Below are positions 34,896 to 43,355 of a DNA stretch of 61,340 bases, piece after piece. The stretch spans positions 1-61,340 of the forward strand of contig NZ_JABWCS010000187.1 in NCBI RefSeq assembly GCF_013359945.1, read 5' to 3'. This stretch comes from Paenibacillus agri (GTDB lineage Bacteria > Bacillota > Bacilli > Paenibacillales > Paenibacillaceae). Under the pieces are notes generated by a model, which made no database searches, was not told the origin of the DNA, and saw only the letters and a list, made by a program, of their open reading frames with translations. Position numbers and translations under genes: made by a program. Every line of letters starts with the position of its first letter. The first letter of the stretch is position 1.

Positions 34896-34924
34896 ATGAT
34901 ATTGATTCTCATTATCTATGTCAA
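34896..34924 (-). promoter_or_regulatory. Fur-box promoter of the siderophore-binding protein gene
   Basis: TTGACA (34919-34924), a 17-base spacer and TATCAT (34896-34901). A Fur box GATAATGAGAATCAATATC (34898-34916, 17 of 19 matches) fills the spacer and reaches the -10. It lies ~320 bases before the ATG. Confidence 0.85.
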
Positions 34925-34982
34925 CATAAATATTGAAAATTATGCACGGTTCGTGTCTGTTTGACACAAACAAAACAAAACA

Positions 34983-35012
34983 AAATAAAAAAGAAGCCGC
35001 ATCGCGACTTCT
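34983..35012 (-). terminator. Terminator of kimA
   Basis: GAAGTCGC pairs with GCGGCTTC around a 3-base loop on the minus strand, followed by TTTTTTATTTTG. Confidence 0.85.
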
Positions 35013-35036
35013 CTTCAATGTACAGCTACTCCCCAG

Positions 35037-36854
35037 TTACTTGTTCAAATGATAAGGCACTGTAGCAACCACGACATCCTTCTGGTTCATTAAATAGGAA
35101 CGAATTAAAAAGCTGGTCTGGTTGTGCAATAGAGCCTGCCACCAATGTTTCGTTATAAATTGCGGAATCAGGATCGTAATGTGATCTGTCGAAGCGGTCT
35201 TCCACTCCACCGTATCGATGAACTTAAGCAGCGGGCGGATAATGCTGCGGTATCTGGAGCGCAGGACGATCAGCCGCACACCCGGATTCCATTCTTCCCA
35301 CTTCTGCTCCATCCGGTGAATCTCCTCTTCATCAAAACCGACATACACTGCAACTACATTTTCCGTTAACGACTTGGCATAGCTAAGCGAATGCAGTACA
35401 GCACGAGTAACGCCAGCTACAGGCACAACTACGGTGCTACCTTTAATAACTGGTTTATCTTTGTCGAGAACGATACGAAGCTGATCCGCTGTATTCATGT
35501 AGTGACCATGTATGCGGTAGAACACGAACATTACGATTGGCAGGAAGATAAAGGCCATCCACACACTGGAGAATTTGGTGATGATAAAAATCAGCGTAAT
35601 CGTTAATGTCGTCAGCATACCAATTGTATTGACAGCAAATTTACTTTTCCAGCCTGTCGGCTTCAATTTGTACCAGCGAACCATCATGCCGAGCTGCGAC
35701 AATGTAAACGGAATGAACACACCGACAGCATACAGTGGAATCAGACCTTCTGTATTCCCGTGGAATGCGGCTACCAGTAGTGCAGACATCACACCGAGGA
35801 AAATGATCCCGTTCGAGAAGCCGAGCCGGTCTCCACGAACCATGAACGCATGCGGCATGTATTTGTCTTTGGCGAACATGCAGGCAAGCAGCGGGAACGC
35901 TGAGTAAGCCGTATTGGCTGCCAGGAACAGAATAACAGCAGTAACCCCTTGAATGAAGAAATACAGCACGCCACGGCCAAAAGTGGATTCCGTGATCTGG
36001 GATACAACGGTCGCTTTCTCGTCAGGCACAATGCCATACCAGTAAGCCAGGACGGTTATGCCTGTGAACATAATCCCCAGAATGAGGCCCATAGCCATCA
36101 GGGTTTTTGCCGCATTTTTCTCAGCAGGCGCTTTAAAATTCGGAATAGCATTGGATACTGCCTCGACCCCCGTCAAAGCAGAACAGCCGGAGCTAAAGGC
36201 CTTCAGGAGCAGGAACAAGCTGACATTGGATACCGCAGTCCCGATCTCGGGAACATGGGCATGCGCACCGCCCGTAGCATATTTTATGACCCCTGAAATA
36301 ATTAAGACGAAAATAGAAATAACAAACAGATATACCGGAACAGCAATGAAGGATGCGGATTCTGTTACGCCGCGTAAATTAAGTATTGTTAGGATGATAA
36401 TTACAGTAACTGCAATAAGAACGGTATGACCATGCAAGCTTGGAAAAGCCGATGTGATCGCATCTGTACCTGCCGACGCACTTACGGCAACCGTCAAAAT
36501 GTAATCCACGAGCAAAGAGCCACCAGCCAAAAGCCCGGTTGGAACGCCTAGATTGTTCTTAGCTACGATATAAGCACCGCCGCCTTGTGGATAAGCAAAG
36601 ATCGTCTGCCGGTATGATAAAATCAGAATCGCCAGCAGTCCCAATACGGCAAGTGCAATTGGCAGTGAGTACCAGATCGCAGTGAACCCCGCAGCGACCA
36701 GTACAATCAGGATTTGTTCCGTTCCGTAGGCCACAGACGAGAGCGCATCTGAAGACAGAACAGCCAGTGCTTTCACCTTGGATAACTTTTCATGATCGAG
36801 TTCGTTGGATTTCATCGGACGCCCGATCAAAAGTCGTTTTACTTTGCTTACCAT
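35037..36854 (-). CDS. kimA: Potassium importer KimA (APC superfamily)
   Basis: A 605-residue transporter, about twelve helices in the first ~465 residues and a cytoplasmic C-terminal domain. KALAVLSSDALSSVAYGTEQ near the start and YAYPQGGGAYIVAKNNLG-like FAYPQGGGAYIVAKNNLGVP are shared with B. subtilis KimA (YdaO), a high-affinity K+/H+ symporter that is also inhibited by c-di-AMP. Length and N-terminal GRPMKSNELDHEKLSKVKA also fit. The 5' leader has a c-di-AMP riboswitch, which confirms the assignment. GAGAGGAAC lies before the ATG. Confidence 0.93.
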   Translation of the reverse strand: MVSKVKRLLIGRPMKSNELDHEKLSKVKALAVLSSDALSSVAYGTEQILIVLVAAGFTAIWYSLPIALAVLGLLAILILSYRQTIFAYPQGGGAYIVAKNNLGVPTGLLAGGSLLVDYILTVAVSASAGTDAITSAFPSLHGHTVLIAVTVIIILTILNLRGVTESASFIAVPVYLFVISIFVLIISGVIKYATGGAHAHVPEIGTAVSNVSLFLLLKAFSSGCSALTGVEAVSNAIPNFKAPAEKNAAKTLMAMGLILGIMFTGITVLAYWYGIVPDEKATVVSQITESTFGRGVLYFFIQGVTAVILFLAANTAYSAFPLLACMFAKDKYMPHAFMVRGDRLGFSNGIIFLGVMSALLVAAFHGNTEGLIPLYAVGVFIPFTLSQLGMMVRWYKLKPTGWKSKFAVNTIGMLTTLTITLIFIITKFSSVWMAFIFLPIVMFVFYRIHGHYMNTADQLRIVLDKDKPVIKGSTVVVPVAGVTRAVLHSLSYAKSLTENVVAVYVGFDEEEIHRMEQKWEEWNPGVRLIVLRSRYRSIIRPLLKFIDTVEWKTASTDHITILIPQFITKHWWQALLHNQTSFLIRSYLMNQKDVVVATVPYHLNK

Positions 36855-36935
36855 TGTAGAAACAGTTCCTCTCTTTGTGAGTTGAATCGGTCATACCGCG
36901 CGCCGTTTTCACGGGTGGATTTCATAAATGCAGGC

Positions 36936-36968
36936 ACAAAAACAAGCATACGGAAATGATCCGCATGC
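36936..36968 (-). terminator. Riboswitch terminator before kimA
   Basis: GCATGCGGA (36968-36960) pairs with TCCGTATGC (36954-36946) around TCATT on the minus strand, followed by TTGTTTTTG. An overlapping hairpin CATGCCAAAGGCATG competes with its 5' arm and could be the anti-terminator. Confidence 0.85.
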
Positions 36969-36989
36969 CTTTGGCATGGTCATTATCCC

Positions 36990-37121
36990 ACCTTTGCTTA
37001 CGAGGTTAGCTGGCGGATTCGGGCTGTGGTAGCCCTACGGTCCCGGCCGGATAAGCCGCTTCCGATTCACCCCTTTGGCATCGCTTTGCCAAGATTGGTT
37101 CCCCCGTTTTTCCTAGGAAAA
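36990..37121 (-). ncRNA. c-di-AMP (ydaO-yuaA) riboswitch aptamer
   Basis: The minus strand shows the conserved blocks in order: AAAAACGGGGGAACC, GGGGTGAATCGG, TAGGGCTACC, and CCGAATCCGCCAGCTAACC ending CTCGTAAGC. It lies ~135 bases before kimA, with a terminator in between, so high c-di-AMP should stop transcription. Confidence 0.93.
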
Positions 37122-37153
37122 TTCAGCGCATATTCAACTTCTCACAAGGTCTA

Positions 37154-37182
37154 ATATTAGTCTACAAAGTGCATCCAGTAAA
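37154..37182 (-). promoter_or_regulatory. Possible promoter of the kimA leader
   Basis: TTTACT (37177-37182), a 17-base spacer and TAATAT (37154-37159) on the minus strand, ~30 bases before the aptamer. Both boxes match 4 of 6. Nothing else was recognised in 37183-37353. Confidence 0.4.
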
Positions 37183-37353
37183 GCGGTGAAAAAAATGAAA
37201 AAAGAATGAAAAAACATTCAAAACCCGCAAATTTTATATCGGGAACTGTCCGCTCTTTCATTCTCTTCTATTATCCCTTCGGCCCGTGTTTTTATAACAT
37301 TTTGGACGTTATTTGTGACGAATCAGCAGGGAATATTTATTGGTTGTACTTGC

Positions 37354-37800
37354 TTATGCTTCTTCTGTTTCCTCATCCAGTGGCTTACGGCCGAACCAGA
37401 GCAAAACCGTGATCAAGGCAAAGGCGATTAGCGCCATAAACGGAATCGTGATAAAACCAAAATAATTCAAATAATCCTTGTTGCAAGGAACTCCCACCGT
37501 GCAGGGAATAATCTTGCTAAGCGCAGGAATTTTCTGTTCTGCGTAATGATACAGTGAAATGCTTCCCCCGATAATGCTCAGTGGCAGCACATAAGGAATA
37601 ATACGCTTGTCTCCCCGGTACGTGGCAATGCCTAGCAGAAATAGCTGGGGATACATAAAGATGCGCTGGAACCAGCAGAGCTTACAGGGCTCATACTTTA
37701 GAACCTCACTTAGATAAAGGCTGCCTGCCACGGCCACTACTGACACAAACCAGGCCAGATAAAGAGCGTTGCGGCGGCAAAATAGGGAGAATTTACTCAT
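37354..37800 (-). CDS. bdbC: Disulfide bond formation membrane protein (DsbB/BdbC type)
   Basis: A 148-residue protein with four membrane helices. Two redox pairs face outside: Cys39/Cys42 in EPCKLCWFQR, the DsbB hallmark, and Cys100/Cys106 in PCTVGVPC. It reoxidises its partner thiol oxidase and passes electrons to quinone. It begins one base after the TGA of the DsbA-like gene. Such pairs support disulfide formation in secreted or competence proteins. Confidence 0.92.
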   Translation of the reverse strand: MSKFSLFCRRNALYLAWFVSVVAVAGSLYLSEVLKYEPCKLCWFQRIFMYPQLFLLGIATYRGDKRIIPYVLPLSIIGGSISLYHYAEQKIPALSKIIPCTVGVPCNKDYLNYFGFITIPFMALIAFALITVLLWFGRKPLDEETEEA

Positions 37801-37801
37801 T

Positions 37802-38557
37802 TCACTTGGCCTCCGCCGCTTTAGCTGCAGTATTCACTTCCGCCGAAATAGCATCAAAGTTAAACGGCTCTGCGGATTTCACACCATTAATGAAGATGGT
37901 TGGCGTATTGTTAACCCCTGCATCGGAAGCTGTCTTGATGTCACGCTGCAACTCGTCATAATACGTACGTTCCTTGATATCCTTGCGCAGCAGCTCCAGA
38001 TCAATGTTCAGCTTTTCCTTCTCAGCTAAGCCAACCAGATAATCCTCAGTAGCCCACTTGTCATCTTCATTTCCTTGATTTGCATATACGGCATCAAAGA
38101 ACTTCCAGAACTCATCAGCATTCTGATGATAAATGGACAAGGCAGCAAGTGAAGCTGTTTCGGAATCAGGACCGATAAAGGCCATATTTACAAAATAAAA
38201 AGAGGCTTTTCCTGAATCAACCAGCTCTTTCACGATTTGCGGTTTGATCAACCCCGTGAACTGGGCACAAGCGGGACATTTGAAGTCTCCAAATTCAACA
38301 ATTTTGACCGGTGCATCCTCTTTACCCAGTCTTGGCAGTTCACTGTAATTGAAGCTCGTTGGCTCTGCCGCTGTGGTGGTGGAGGAAGTATCCTTCGCTG
38401 CCATCATAAATAGGGCTACAAAAATAATGACTACAAAGACAATCGTACCAATAATAAACATTGTGTTCGTCTGTTTCTGTTTATCTTGCTTGGTGCGGTA
38501 TCTCTCCTGCTTGCTCAATTGAGACGCCGCTGGACTCTTCTTCTTAGGTTTGCTCAA
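37802..38557 (-). CDS. bdbD: DsbA-family thiol-disulfide oxidoreductase (BdbD type)
   Basis: A 251-residue membrane-anchored thioredoxin-fold oxidase. Basic N-terminal tail, one helix (~33-52), then the catalytic CPAC (Cys94, Cys97) in FGDFKCPACAQF; the cis-Pro loop is NNTPTIFING. It introduces disulfides outside the membrane and is recycled by the BdbC-type protein encoded directly downstream. GGAAC... AGGAACGATCC purines (AAAGGAACG) precede the ATG. Confidence 0.92.
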   Translation of the reverse strand: MSKPKKKSPAASQLSKQERYRTKQDKQKQTNTMFIIGTIVFVVIIFVALFMMAAKDTSSTTTAAEPTSFNYSELPRLGKEDAPVKIVEFGDFKCPACAQFTGLIKPQIVKELVDSGKASFYFVNMAFIGPDSETASLAALSIYHQNADEFWKFFDAVYANQGNEDDKWATEDYLVGLAEKEKLNIDLELLRKDIKERTYYDELQRDIKTASDAGVNNTPTIFINGVKSAEPFNFDAISAEVNTAAKAAEAK

Positions 38558-38743
38558 GGATCGTTCCTTTCTGTCCGTTACGGACGGGCATAGTATAATA
38601 TTTTAAAATTATATAATTAAAGAACTCACCTTGGCAATCAATACTATTGATTCGAAAGCATGTGCCATGGAAAAATAACGATCAAAAAAAGCATAGCGCC
38701 GCTAAACGACACCATGCCCTTGTGCTACTAATCTATTGAATGC

Positions 38744-40060
38744 CTAAGCCCCTGCTTCTTCGGCGAGAATCTCTACCTTAAGCAGTTTGATTCGGGAGAT
38801 CCGCTTATGGTCCATTTCCTCAACACTAAACAAATGATTGTCAAATATAATGGACTGGCCCATCTGCGGCGGATTCACTTCCAGTTTGGAATAGAGCCAC
38901 CCACCCAGGGTATCATAATCATCAGTCTCCATATGCAGGCCCAGAAGGTCGTTGATCTCCTCGATCAGCATTAAGCCATCAATGGAGTATTCATCCTCCC
39001 CCAGCTTCTCCACGCCAGGGCGCTCTTCATCAAATTCATCCTGAATTTCCCCTACGATCTCTTCCATGATATCTTCCAGAGTAACCATCCCCGAAGTTCC
39101 GCCGTATTCATCAATGAGGATCGCGATCTGAGTCTTAGCCCGCTGCATGACCTTGAGCAAAGCACTGATCTGGATTGATTCCGGTACGGTAAGGATCGGG
39201 CGGATCAATTCATGATACTGGGGAACACGTTCCCTGATCAAGTCCTTAATGTGAATGAAGCCAAGAATATGGTCCTTGTCGCCATCACAGACTGGATAAC
39301 GAGTTCGCATGCCTTCAAAGGCAATATTAATGTTCTCTTCCACCGATAGATGGTTATTCAGACAAATCATTTCCGTACGCGGAATCATGATCTCTCTGGC
39401 CATCGTATCGGCAAATTCAAAGATATTATCGACCAGTGTCATTTCAGTGTTGTCGATCAGACCGCTTTTATTGCTCTCCTGCATCAGAATCCGAATCTCT
39501 TCTTCTGTATGAGCCGTTCCAAGCTCAGATGGAGGCGTCAGCCGGAAAAGTCGTAGCAAGCCACGCGCCAAATTGTTGACAACCCAGATGAATGGATACA
39601 TCAGCTTGTAAAATACATTCATCGGTCCTGCAGTTAGCAGAAGTACAGCTTCAGCCTTGTTGACAGCAATCGTCTTCGGTGCAAGCTCGCCAAGCACAAT
39701 ATGCAGTACTGTAATTAGCATGAAGGCAATAATCAGAGAGATAACATAAACTGTCGTTGCGCCAAAGCCCAGACTAACCAGCAGCGGCCCAACCAGCGTC
39801 GCAATTGCCGGTTCACCCAGCCATCCCAGCGCCAATGATGCCAGGGTAATTCCAAGCTGACAGGCAGATAGATAAGCATCTAAGTTGTGAACAATAGGTT
39901 TTGCAGACAGCGCTCTTTTGCTGCCCTCCTCGATAAGCGAATCAATGCGCCCGCTGCGCACTTTCACCATCGCATACTCCACGGAAACAAAAAATCCGTT
40001 CAGCAGCACCAATAAAATCATTAAACCTACATTTAATATACCGGGTAAAGGGTCGCTCAA
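38744..40060 (-). CDS. CNNM/CorC (hemolysin) family protein, probable Mg2+ efflux
   Basis: A 438-residue protein. CNNM membrane domain (~8-190, three to four helices with SALPSA-like loops VEYAMVKVRSGRID), a CBS pair (~210-335, with MIPRTEM at its start and DEYGGTSGMVTLEDIMEEIVGEI at its end) and a CorC/HlyC domain (~350-430). Related proteins such as MpfA export Mg2+. The start codon is TTG at 40060 with AGGAG six bases upstream. It overlaps the stop of a 32-codon leader ORF (TTGA), and its ribosome binding site is partly held in a hairpin. Confidence 0.9.
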   Translation of the reverse strand: MSDPLPGILNVGLMILLVLLNGFFVSVEYAMVKVRSGRIDSLIEEGSKRALSAKPIVHNLDAYLSACQLGITLASLALGWLGEPAIATLVGPLLVSLGFGATTVYVISLIIAFMLITVLHIVLGELAPKTIAVNKAEAVLLLTAGPMNVFYKLMYPFIWVVNNLARGLLRLFRLTPPSELGTAHTEEEIRILMQESNKSGLIDNTEMTLVDNIFEFADTMAREIMIPRTEMICLNNHLSVEENINIAFEGMRTRYPVCDGDKDHILGFIHIKDLIRERVPQYHELIRPILTVPESIQISALLKVMQRAKTQIAILIDEYGGTSGMVTLEDIMEEIVGEIQDEFDEERPGVEKLGEDEYSIDGLMLIEEINDLLGLHMETDDYDTLGGWLYSKLEVNPPQMGQSIIFDNHLFSVEEMDHKRISRIKLLKVEILAEEAGA

Positions 40061-40155
40061 ATTATGCTCCTATCCACCGTTCTCACACGGGGCGGATAGG
40101 CCCACCTCCTTCGTTTTTTCAAAATGACAGCATGTAAATCGTCAGTCTTCTGCAT
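40057..40155 (-). CDS. Leader ORF (32 aa) coupled to the CorC-family gene
   Basis: An ATG at 40155, preceded by GGGGAATTG, opens a 32-codon frame that ends exactly on the TTG start of the CorC-family gene (TTGA overlap). The peptide has a basic patch KKRRRW followed by AYPPRVR. The two Pro codons lie in the 5' arm of the hairpin at 40069-40100, so a ribosome pausing there would open it. Not recognised as a family; leader function inferred. Confidence 0.5.
   Translation of the reverse strand: MQKTDDLHAVILKKRRRWAYPPRVRTVDRSII
40069..40100 (-). promoter_or_regulatory. SD-sequestering hairpin before the CorC-family gene
   Basis: On the minus strand CCTATCCGCC pairs with GGTGGATAGG; the last GG begins the TAGGAG ribosome binding site. 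The 5' arm is inside the leader ORF. The layout is that of translational attenuation. Confidence 0.55.
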
Positions 40156-40348
40156 CAATTCCCCAATGCTTTCAGCTCCTGTCTATAGTCACGAATATAA
40201 ATATATACATTATTATATATTTATAATCTACACAGTCAAACCGCAGCGTATGACGGCATAATGAGGTTTTACCACAATTCTTTGACTTTTACTGATGAAT
40301 TTGAGCTCTCATGCGTGTTCAGGCCGTTTCCAGCCGTTTCAATAATAA

Positions 40349-40380
40349 AAGCCTCTCTCCGGCAGCGCGGAGAGAGGCTT
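40349..40380 (-). terminator. Terminator after gerQ
   Basis: AAGCCTCTCTCC pairs with GGAGAGAGGCTT, a 12-bp stem with an 8-base loop, followed by TTATTATTG on the minus strand. It ends the cwlJ-gerQ unit. Confidence 0.85.
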
Positions 40381-40391
40381 AAAAATCCGTT

Positions 40392-40868
40392 TTAGCGATA
40401 GTAACGCGTACCGGGATTACCGATAACACCAGGATACTGATAAGTAAGAGGTTCGTCGAAAGTCGCATAATCGAAATTAATCATAAGTAACATGATGCGC
40501 TGTCCCGTTGTCGGGTCACTGATGATGATGTGGTCGCGTCCAGCTGCTTCCAATTTACCCTTAAAGATTTTGGCGTTCCAGTCCTTATTATTCTCATAGG
40601 TCATGTAGAATGTGCCAACCTTGCCCAAATTCAGCCGTAAAATGTTCTCGATGTAAGATTGTTCAAATACAGTTGCTGGAGCCGAAACTACTGTTCCTGA
40701 GGGAGTCATTGGACTTCCGCTCGATACTTGGGGAGGTACCGCTTGCATTGTGCCACCCATCGTACCCATTGTTCCCATTGGGGCCATGTTGTTTGACGTA
40801 CCCATAGTGCCTGAAGATACACTTCCGATCGTGTAAGTAACAGGACGGTAAGGTTGTTGAACGATCAT
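40392..40868 (-). CDS. gerQ: Spore coat protein GerQ
   Basis: A 158-residue inner coat protein required for CwlJ function in germination and cross-linked by transglutaminase during spore maturation. The N-terminal ~75 residues are low-complexity (Gly, Met, Thr, Pro, Ser); the conserved domain starts at QSYIENILRLNLGKVGTFYM and continues to HIIISDPTTGQRIMLLMIN. AGGAGG lies upstream of the ATG. It follows cwlJ by 47 bases, the same order as in Bacillus. Confidence 0.93.
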   Translation of the reverse strand: MIVQQPYRPVTYTIGSVSSGTMGTSNNMAPMGTMGTMGGTMQAVPPQVSSGSPMTPSGTVVSAPATVFEQSYIENILRLNLGKVGTFYMTYENNKDWNAKIFKGKLEAAGRDHIIISDPTTGQRIMLLMINFDYATFDEPLTYQYPGVIGNPGTRYYR

Positions 40869-40915
40869 TGATAAATTACCTCCTAAAAATTAATCGGGAG
40901 CTTGCGCCCCCGGGC

Positions 40916-41338
40916 TTAATACACCGCTGGACAGTCTCCGCTGGTCGGAGAAAAGAAGCAATGGGCCTTAAAGCGGCCGGTGTTACTCTGGTTGTACCAG
41001 GTGTCAGGGCAATCGCCTGCCGGACGGAAGAACCAAAGAGCATTACTGGCAGGCCAGGTCCGTTCGCCCCCGATGGCTCTCTTCGCCAGACGGATATCGG
41101 CATCTCTCGCTCGCTGGTAGAAGTAGCTCTTAGTCGGCGCTTCAAAACCTCCCGGACTTTGATACACCATATCATCGATATTGCGGATGTTTTTGAAGTC
41201 GAGGCAATTGCCCAAAATGCGGTTGACGCCGACATTGCCTACCATCAGCATCCCAAGATCTCCATCCTCTTCGGCTTCCGCTCTCATTAGCCGCGCCAGT
41301 ACTCTCACATCTGCCGAGTTCGCTTTAATGACGGCCAC
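40916..41338 (-). CDS. cwlJ: Spore cortex-lytic enzyme CwlJ
   Basis: A 140-residue Hydrolase_2 (SleB/CwlJ C-terminal) domain protein that degrades cortex peptidoglycan in germination. Visible are ARLMRAEAEED with the catalytic-type Glu, VGNVGVNR, and NALWFFRP. No signal peptide, as usual for CwlJ. The start codon is GTG at 41338 with AAGGAGG seven bases upstream. It forms an operon with gerQ behind a sigma-E-like promoter. Confidence 0.93.
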   Translation of the reverse strand: MAVIKANSADVRVLARLMRAEAEEDGDLGMLMVGNVGVNRILGNCLDFKNIRNIDDMVYQSPGGFEAPTKSYFYQRARDADIRLAKRAIGGERTWPASNALWFFRPAGDCPDTWYNQSNTGRFKAHCFFSPTSGDCPAVY

Positions 41339-41401
41339 ACGCGTCCCTCCTTGTAATGGCTACTTCGCAGAACAGCAATTTCGCTCTTTACTGCACGTTG
41401 T

Positions 41402-41430
41402 ATTGTATGTGCATCCGCCCAAGAGGTGAC
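41402..41430 (-). promoter_or_regulatory. Sigma-E-type promoter of cwlJ-gerQ
   Basis: On the minus strand CATACAAT (41402-41409), an exact sigma-E -10, with GTCACCT (41424-41430) 14 bases upstream as -35. Mother-cell expression is expected for coat-associated proteins. Confidence 0.7.
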
Positions 41431-41479
41431 AGTCCGTAGGTAATTTTAGCTTCCCAATAATAATTTTCAGGAGTTCATA

Positions 41480-42235
41480 CTAAGGCTCGTAGATCATTTT
41501 GCGGGTCATCCCGCCATCAATCACAAGCTGGGCACCCGTCACGAAGTTATTGTCTTCTGCGCTAAGGTACAGACAAGCACGGGCAATATCCTGAGGAGTG
41601 CCGACCCGCCCCGATGGGTGCTGTTTATGGTCGATTTCACGCAGCTCGTTGTATTCCTCTGTTTCAATCCAGCCTGGACTAATACAATTTACTGTAATAC
41701 CATCCGGGCCTAGTGAGATCGCCATGGCATGTGTAAGCGCGCTGATCGCGCCTTTGGAAGCTGCATACGCTTCTGTATGTGCTTCAGACATCAGAGAACG
41801 TGTGGAGGAGAGGTTGATTACGGCCCCTCCTTGCGGGTTCCCCTTCATGATTTTCGCGGCCTCACGGGTTGCCAGAAAACAGCTTCTGGCATTCGTATTC
41901 ATCACCTTGTCCCAATCCTCAACTGACAGCTCGTACACAGAAGCTGTATGTGGATTGGCAATTCCGGCATTGTTGATCAAAATATTAATGGTACCAAAGG
42001 CTTCGACTGTACGACGCATTAGAGCGACAATATCGGCTTCACGGGACACATCGCATAAGACGAAGAGCGCCTTTCCCCCATGTCTAACAATTTCATTCAC
42101 CGTCTGGCGTCCCTTCTCCTCTTCCAGCTCAGCAACGACCACGTTCGCGCCTGCACTGGCATAACTCATCGCTATGGCCCTGCCGATCCCACGTCCCGCC
42201 CCTGTTACAATAATAGTCTTGTCCTTGAAGCTCAT
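41480..42235 (-). CDS. SDR family oxidoreductase
   Basis: A 251-residue classical SDR. Rossmann motif TGAGRGIGRAIA, DVSREADI for adenine, NNAG, catalytic Ser in INLSSTRS, YAASK and TGAQLVIDGG are all in place. ATG 42235 is chosen, with AAAGGAAC ten bases upstream; an in-frame GTG nine bases earlier is too close to that site. It is not adjacent to an obvious pathway, so the substrate is unknown. Confidence 0.9.
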   Translation of the reverse strand: MSFKDKTIIVTGAGRGIGRAIAMSYASAGANVVVAELEEEKGRQTVNEIVRHGGKALFVLCDVSREADIVALMRRTVEAFGTINILINNAGIANPHTASVYELSVEDWDKVMNTNARSCFLATREAAKIMKGNPQGGAVINLSSTRSLMSEAHTEAYAASKGAISALTHAMAISLGPDGITVNCISPGWIETEEYNELREIDHKQHPSGRVGTPQDIARACLYLSAEDNNFVTGAQLVIDGGMTRKMIYEP

Positions 42236-42360
42236 CCCTGTCACGTTCCTTTCATCTATGTAAATTTGTCGACATTATAAATATCCCCCTGCTCCGTAAA
42301 TCAGAAACAAGGGGATTGTACAGGAAGCGTAGGAGTATTGCAACGGCTACCTAGAGATCT

Positions 42361-42768
42361 TCAAGAATGCCCGGCAGATGTAAAAGAAGGTTGGCGCTGG
42401 AATCCGTGATACCTGGTGCCCTGATAGCTTAGCTGCCCCCGGTCTCCTTCCACACTCATTCCGTATTCGGTGCCGTTCACCTTGAACTCCATTCGTGTTC
42501 CATCCTCCAACTCGTAGGTCAAATAGTAGTACGTCGTACTGGTCCGGCTCGATCCGCCTTCGTCCTGAAGCTGCTGGTGTCTGATTTCACTTCGTTTGCT
42601 CACGATATGGGCAGAGGTGGTCAACATGGGCGAGCTATTGTTCCGGCTCCATTGCAGTAGCCCTCTGCCTGCAGATATAGCGACAATGCCAACCATCACC
42701 ACGAGAAAGATCGGTATCACTGTTCCGGCAAAATCAAACATCCATGAAGGATCTGGGCCCATTCCCAT
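42361..42768 (-). CDS. DUF2500-type membrane protein
   Basis: A 135-residue protein with one N-terminal membrane helix (~13-36) and a beta-rich domain: SAHIVSKRSEIRH, TYYYLTYELEDGTRMEFKVNG and GQLSYQGTRYHGF are typical of DUF2500. AAGGAGG stands eight bases before ATG 42768, so the longer frame to 42897 is not used. Function unknown. Confidence 0.85.
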   Translation of the reverse strand: MGMGPDPSWMFDFAGTVIPIFLVVMVGIVAISAGRGLLQWSRNNSSPMLTTSAHIVSKRSEIRHQQLQDEGGSSRTSTTYYYLTYELEDGTRMEFKVNGTEYGMSVEGDRGQLSYQGTRYHGFQRQPSFTSAGHS

Positions 42769-42911
42769 GACATATTCCTCCTTATTCCCCGCGAGATTCC
42801 TCCGGCAGCCTACTCCGGGCGTTCCTGTACATGTATATGCCTGTTCCAGCTCATACAGCATCAAGAGTTGCTTCACGGCAGAAGAAATATGTGCCACATC
42901 TATAAAAACAC

Positions 42912-42959
42912 AAAAAGACCACTTCCTCCTCTTATCCTACAAGAAATGAAGTGGTCTCC
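42912..42959 (-). terminator. Terminator of the 58-aa Cys-rich gene
   Basis: AGACCACTTC pairs with GAAGTGGTCT around a ~22-base loop; on the minus strand TTTTTG follows. Confidence 0.7.
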
Positions 42960-42982
42960 AGTTATTCGATTTTACTGCCATC

Positions 42983-43159
42983 TTAAGCATGTACTAAGTC
43001 TAAAAAGTGCTTGGTTTCATCTTCTTCGATTGGTAGCATTCCGTTCTCTGCCCAGCAGGCTCTACATTGTTCTTCGGTCTCACACAAGTGGGCGTCATCA
43101 CAGTTGTAGCACAATTGCAGAAGGTTTCTAGTCATATAATCCGTTTCAAAAGTTGTCAT
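42983..43159 (-). CDS. Small Cys-rich protein (58 aa)
   Basis: Opens with ATG 43159 and has AGGAG eight bases upstream. It carries two Cys pairs plus a single, CYNC, LCETEEQC and RACW, within 20 residues, then an acidic EEDE stretch. The spacing (CxxC, Cx5C, CxxC) suggests a zinc knuckle. Own terminator downstream. No family recognised. Codon pattern and signals make it a real gene despite its size. Confidence 0.7.
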   Translation of the reverse strand: MTTFETDYMTRNLLQLCYNCDDAHLCETEEQCRACWAENGMLPIEEDETKHFLDLVHA

Positions 43160-43304
43160 GGTAATCGCTCCTATCGGATGGTTAGTTTGTGAAAAAAATA
43201 ACTTTCTTTCTATGTGTTAAATATATCACAAGGTATCGTGTTTGTCATGTGATTTTTTTCACATTTATGAGGAAAATTTTAAATAAGTTTTTTAGAAAAA
43301 ATAA

Positions 43305-43336
43305 TACAAAACAGCAGGCTCGCTAGGAACCTGCTG
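43305..43336 (-). terminator. Terminator after the BNR-repeat lipoprotein
   Basis: CAGCAGG pairs with CCTGCTG around an 11-base loop; TTTTGTATT follows on the minus strand. Confidence 0.75.
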
Positions 43337-43355
43337 TCTATCGCTTCTTATAATA

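Noticed and set aside
42281..42316. ATCCCC/GGGGAT stem after the DUF2500-type gene as a terminator
   Set aside because: Stem is short, the loop is long and there is no clear T-run on the minus strand.
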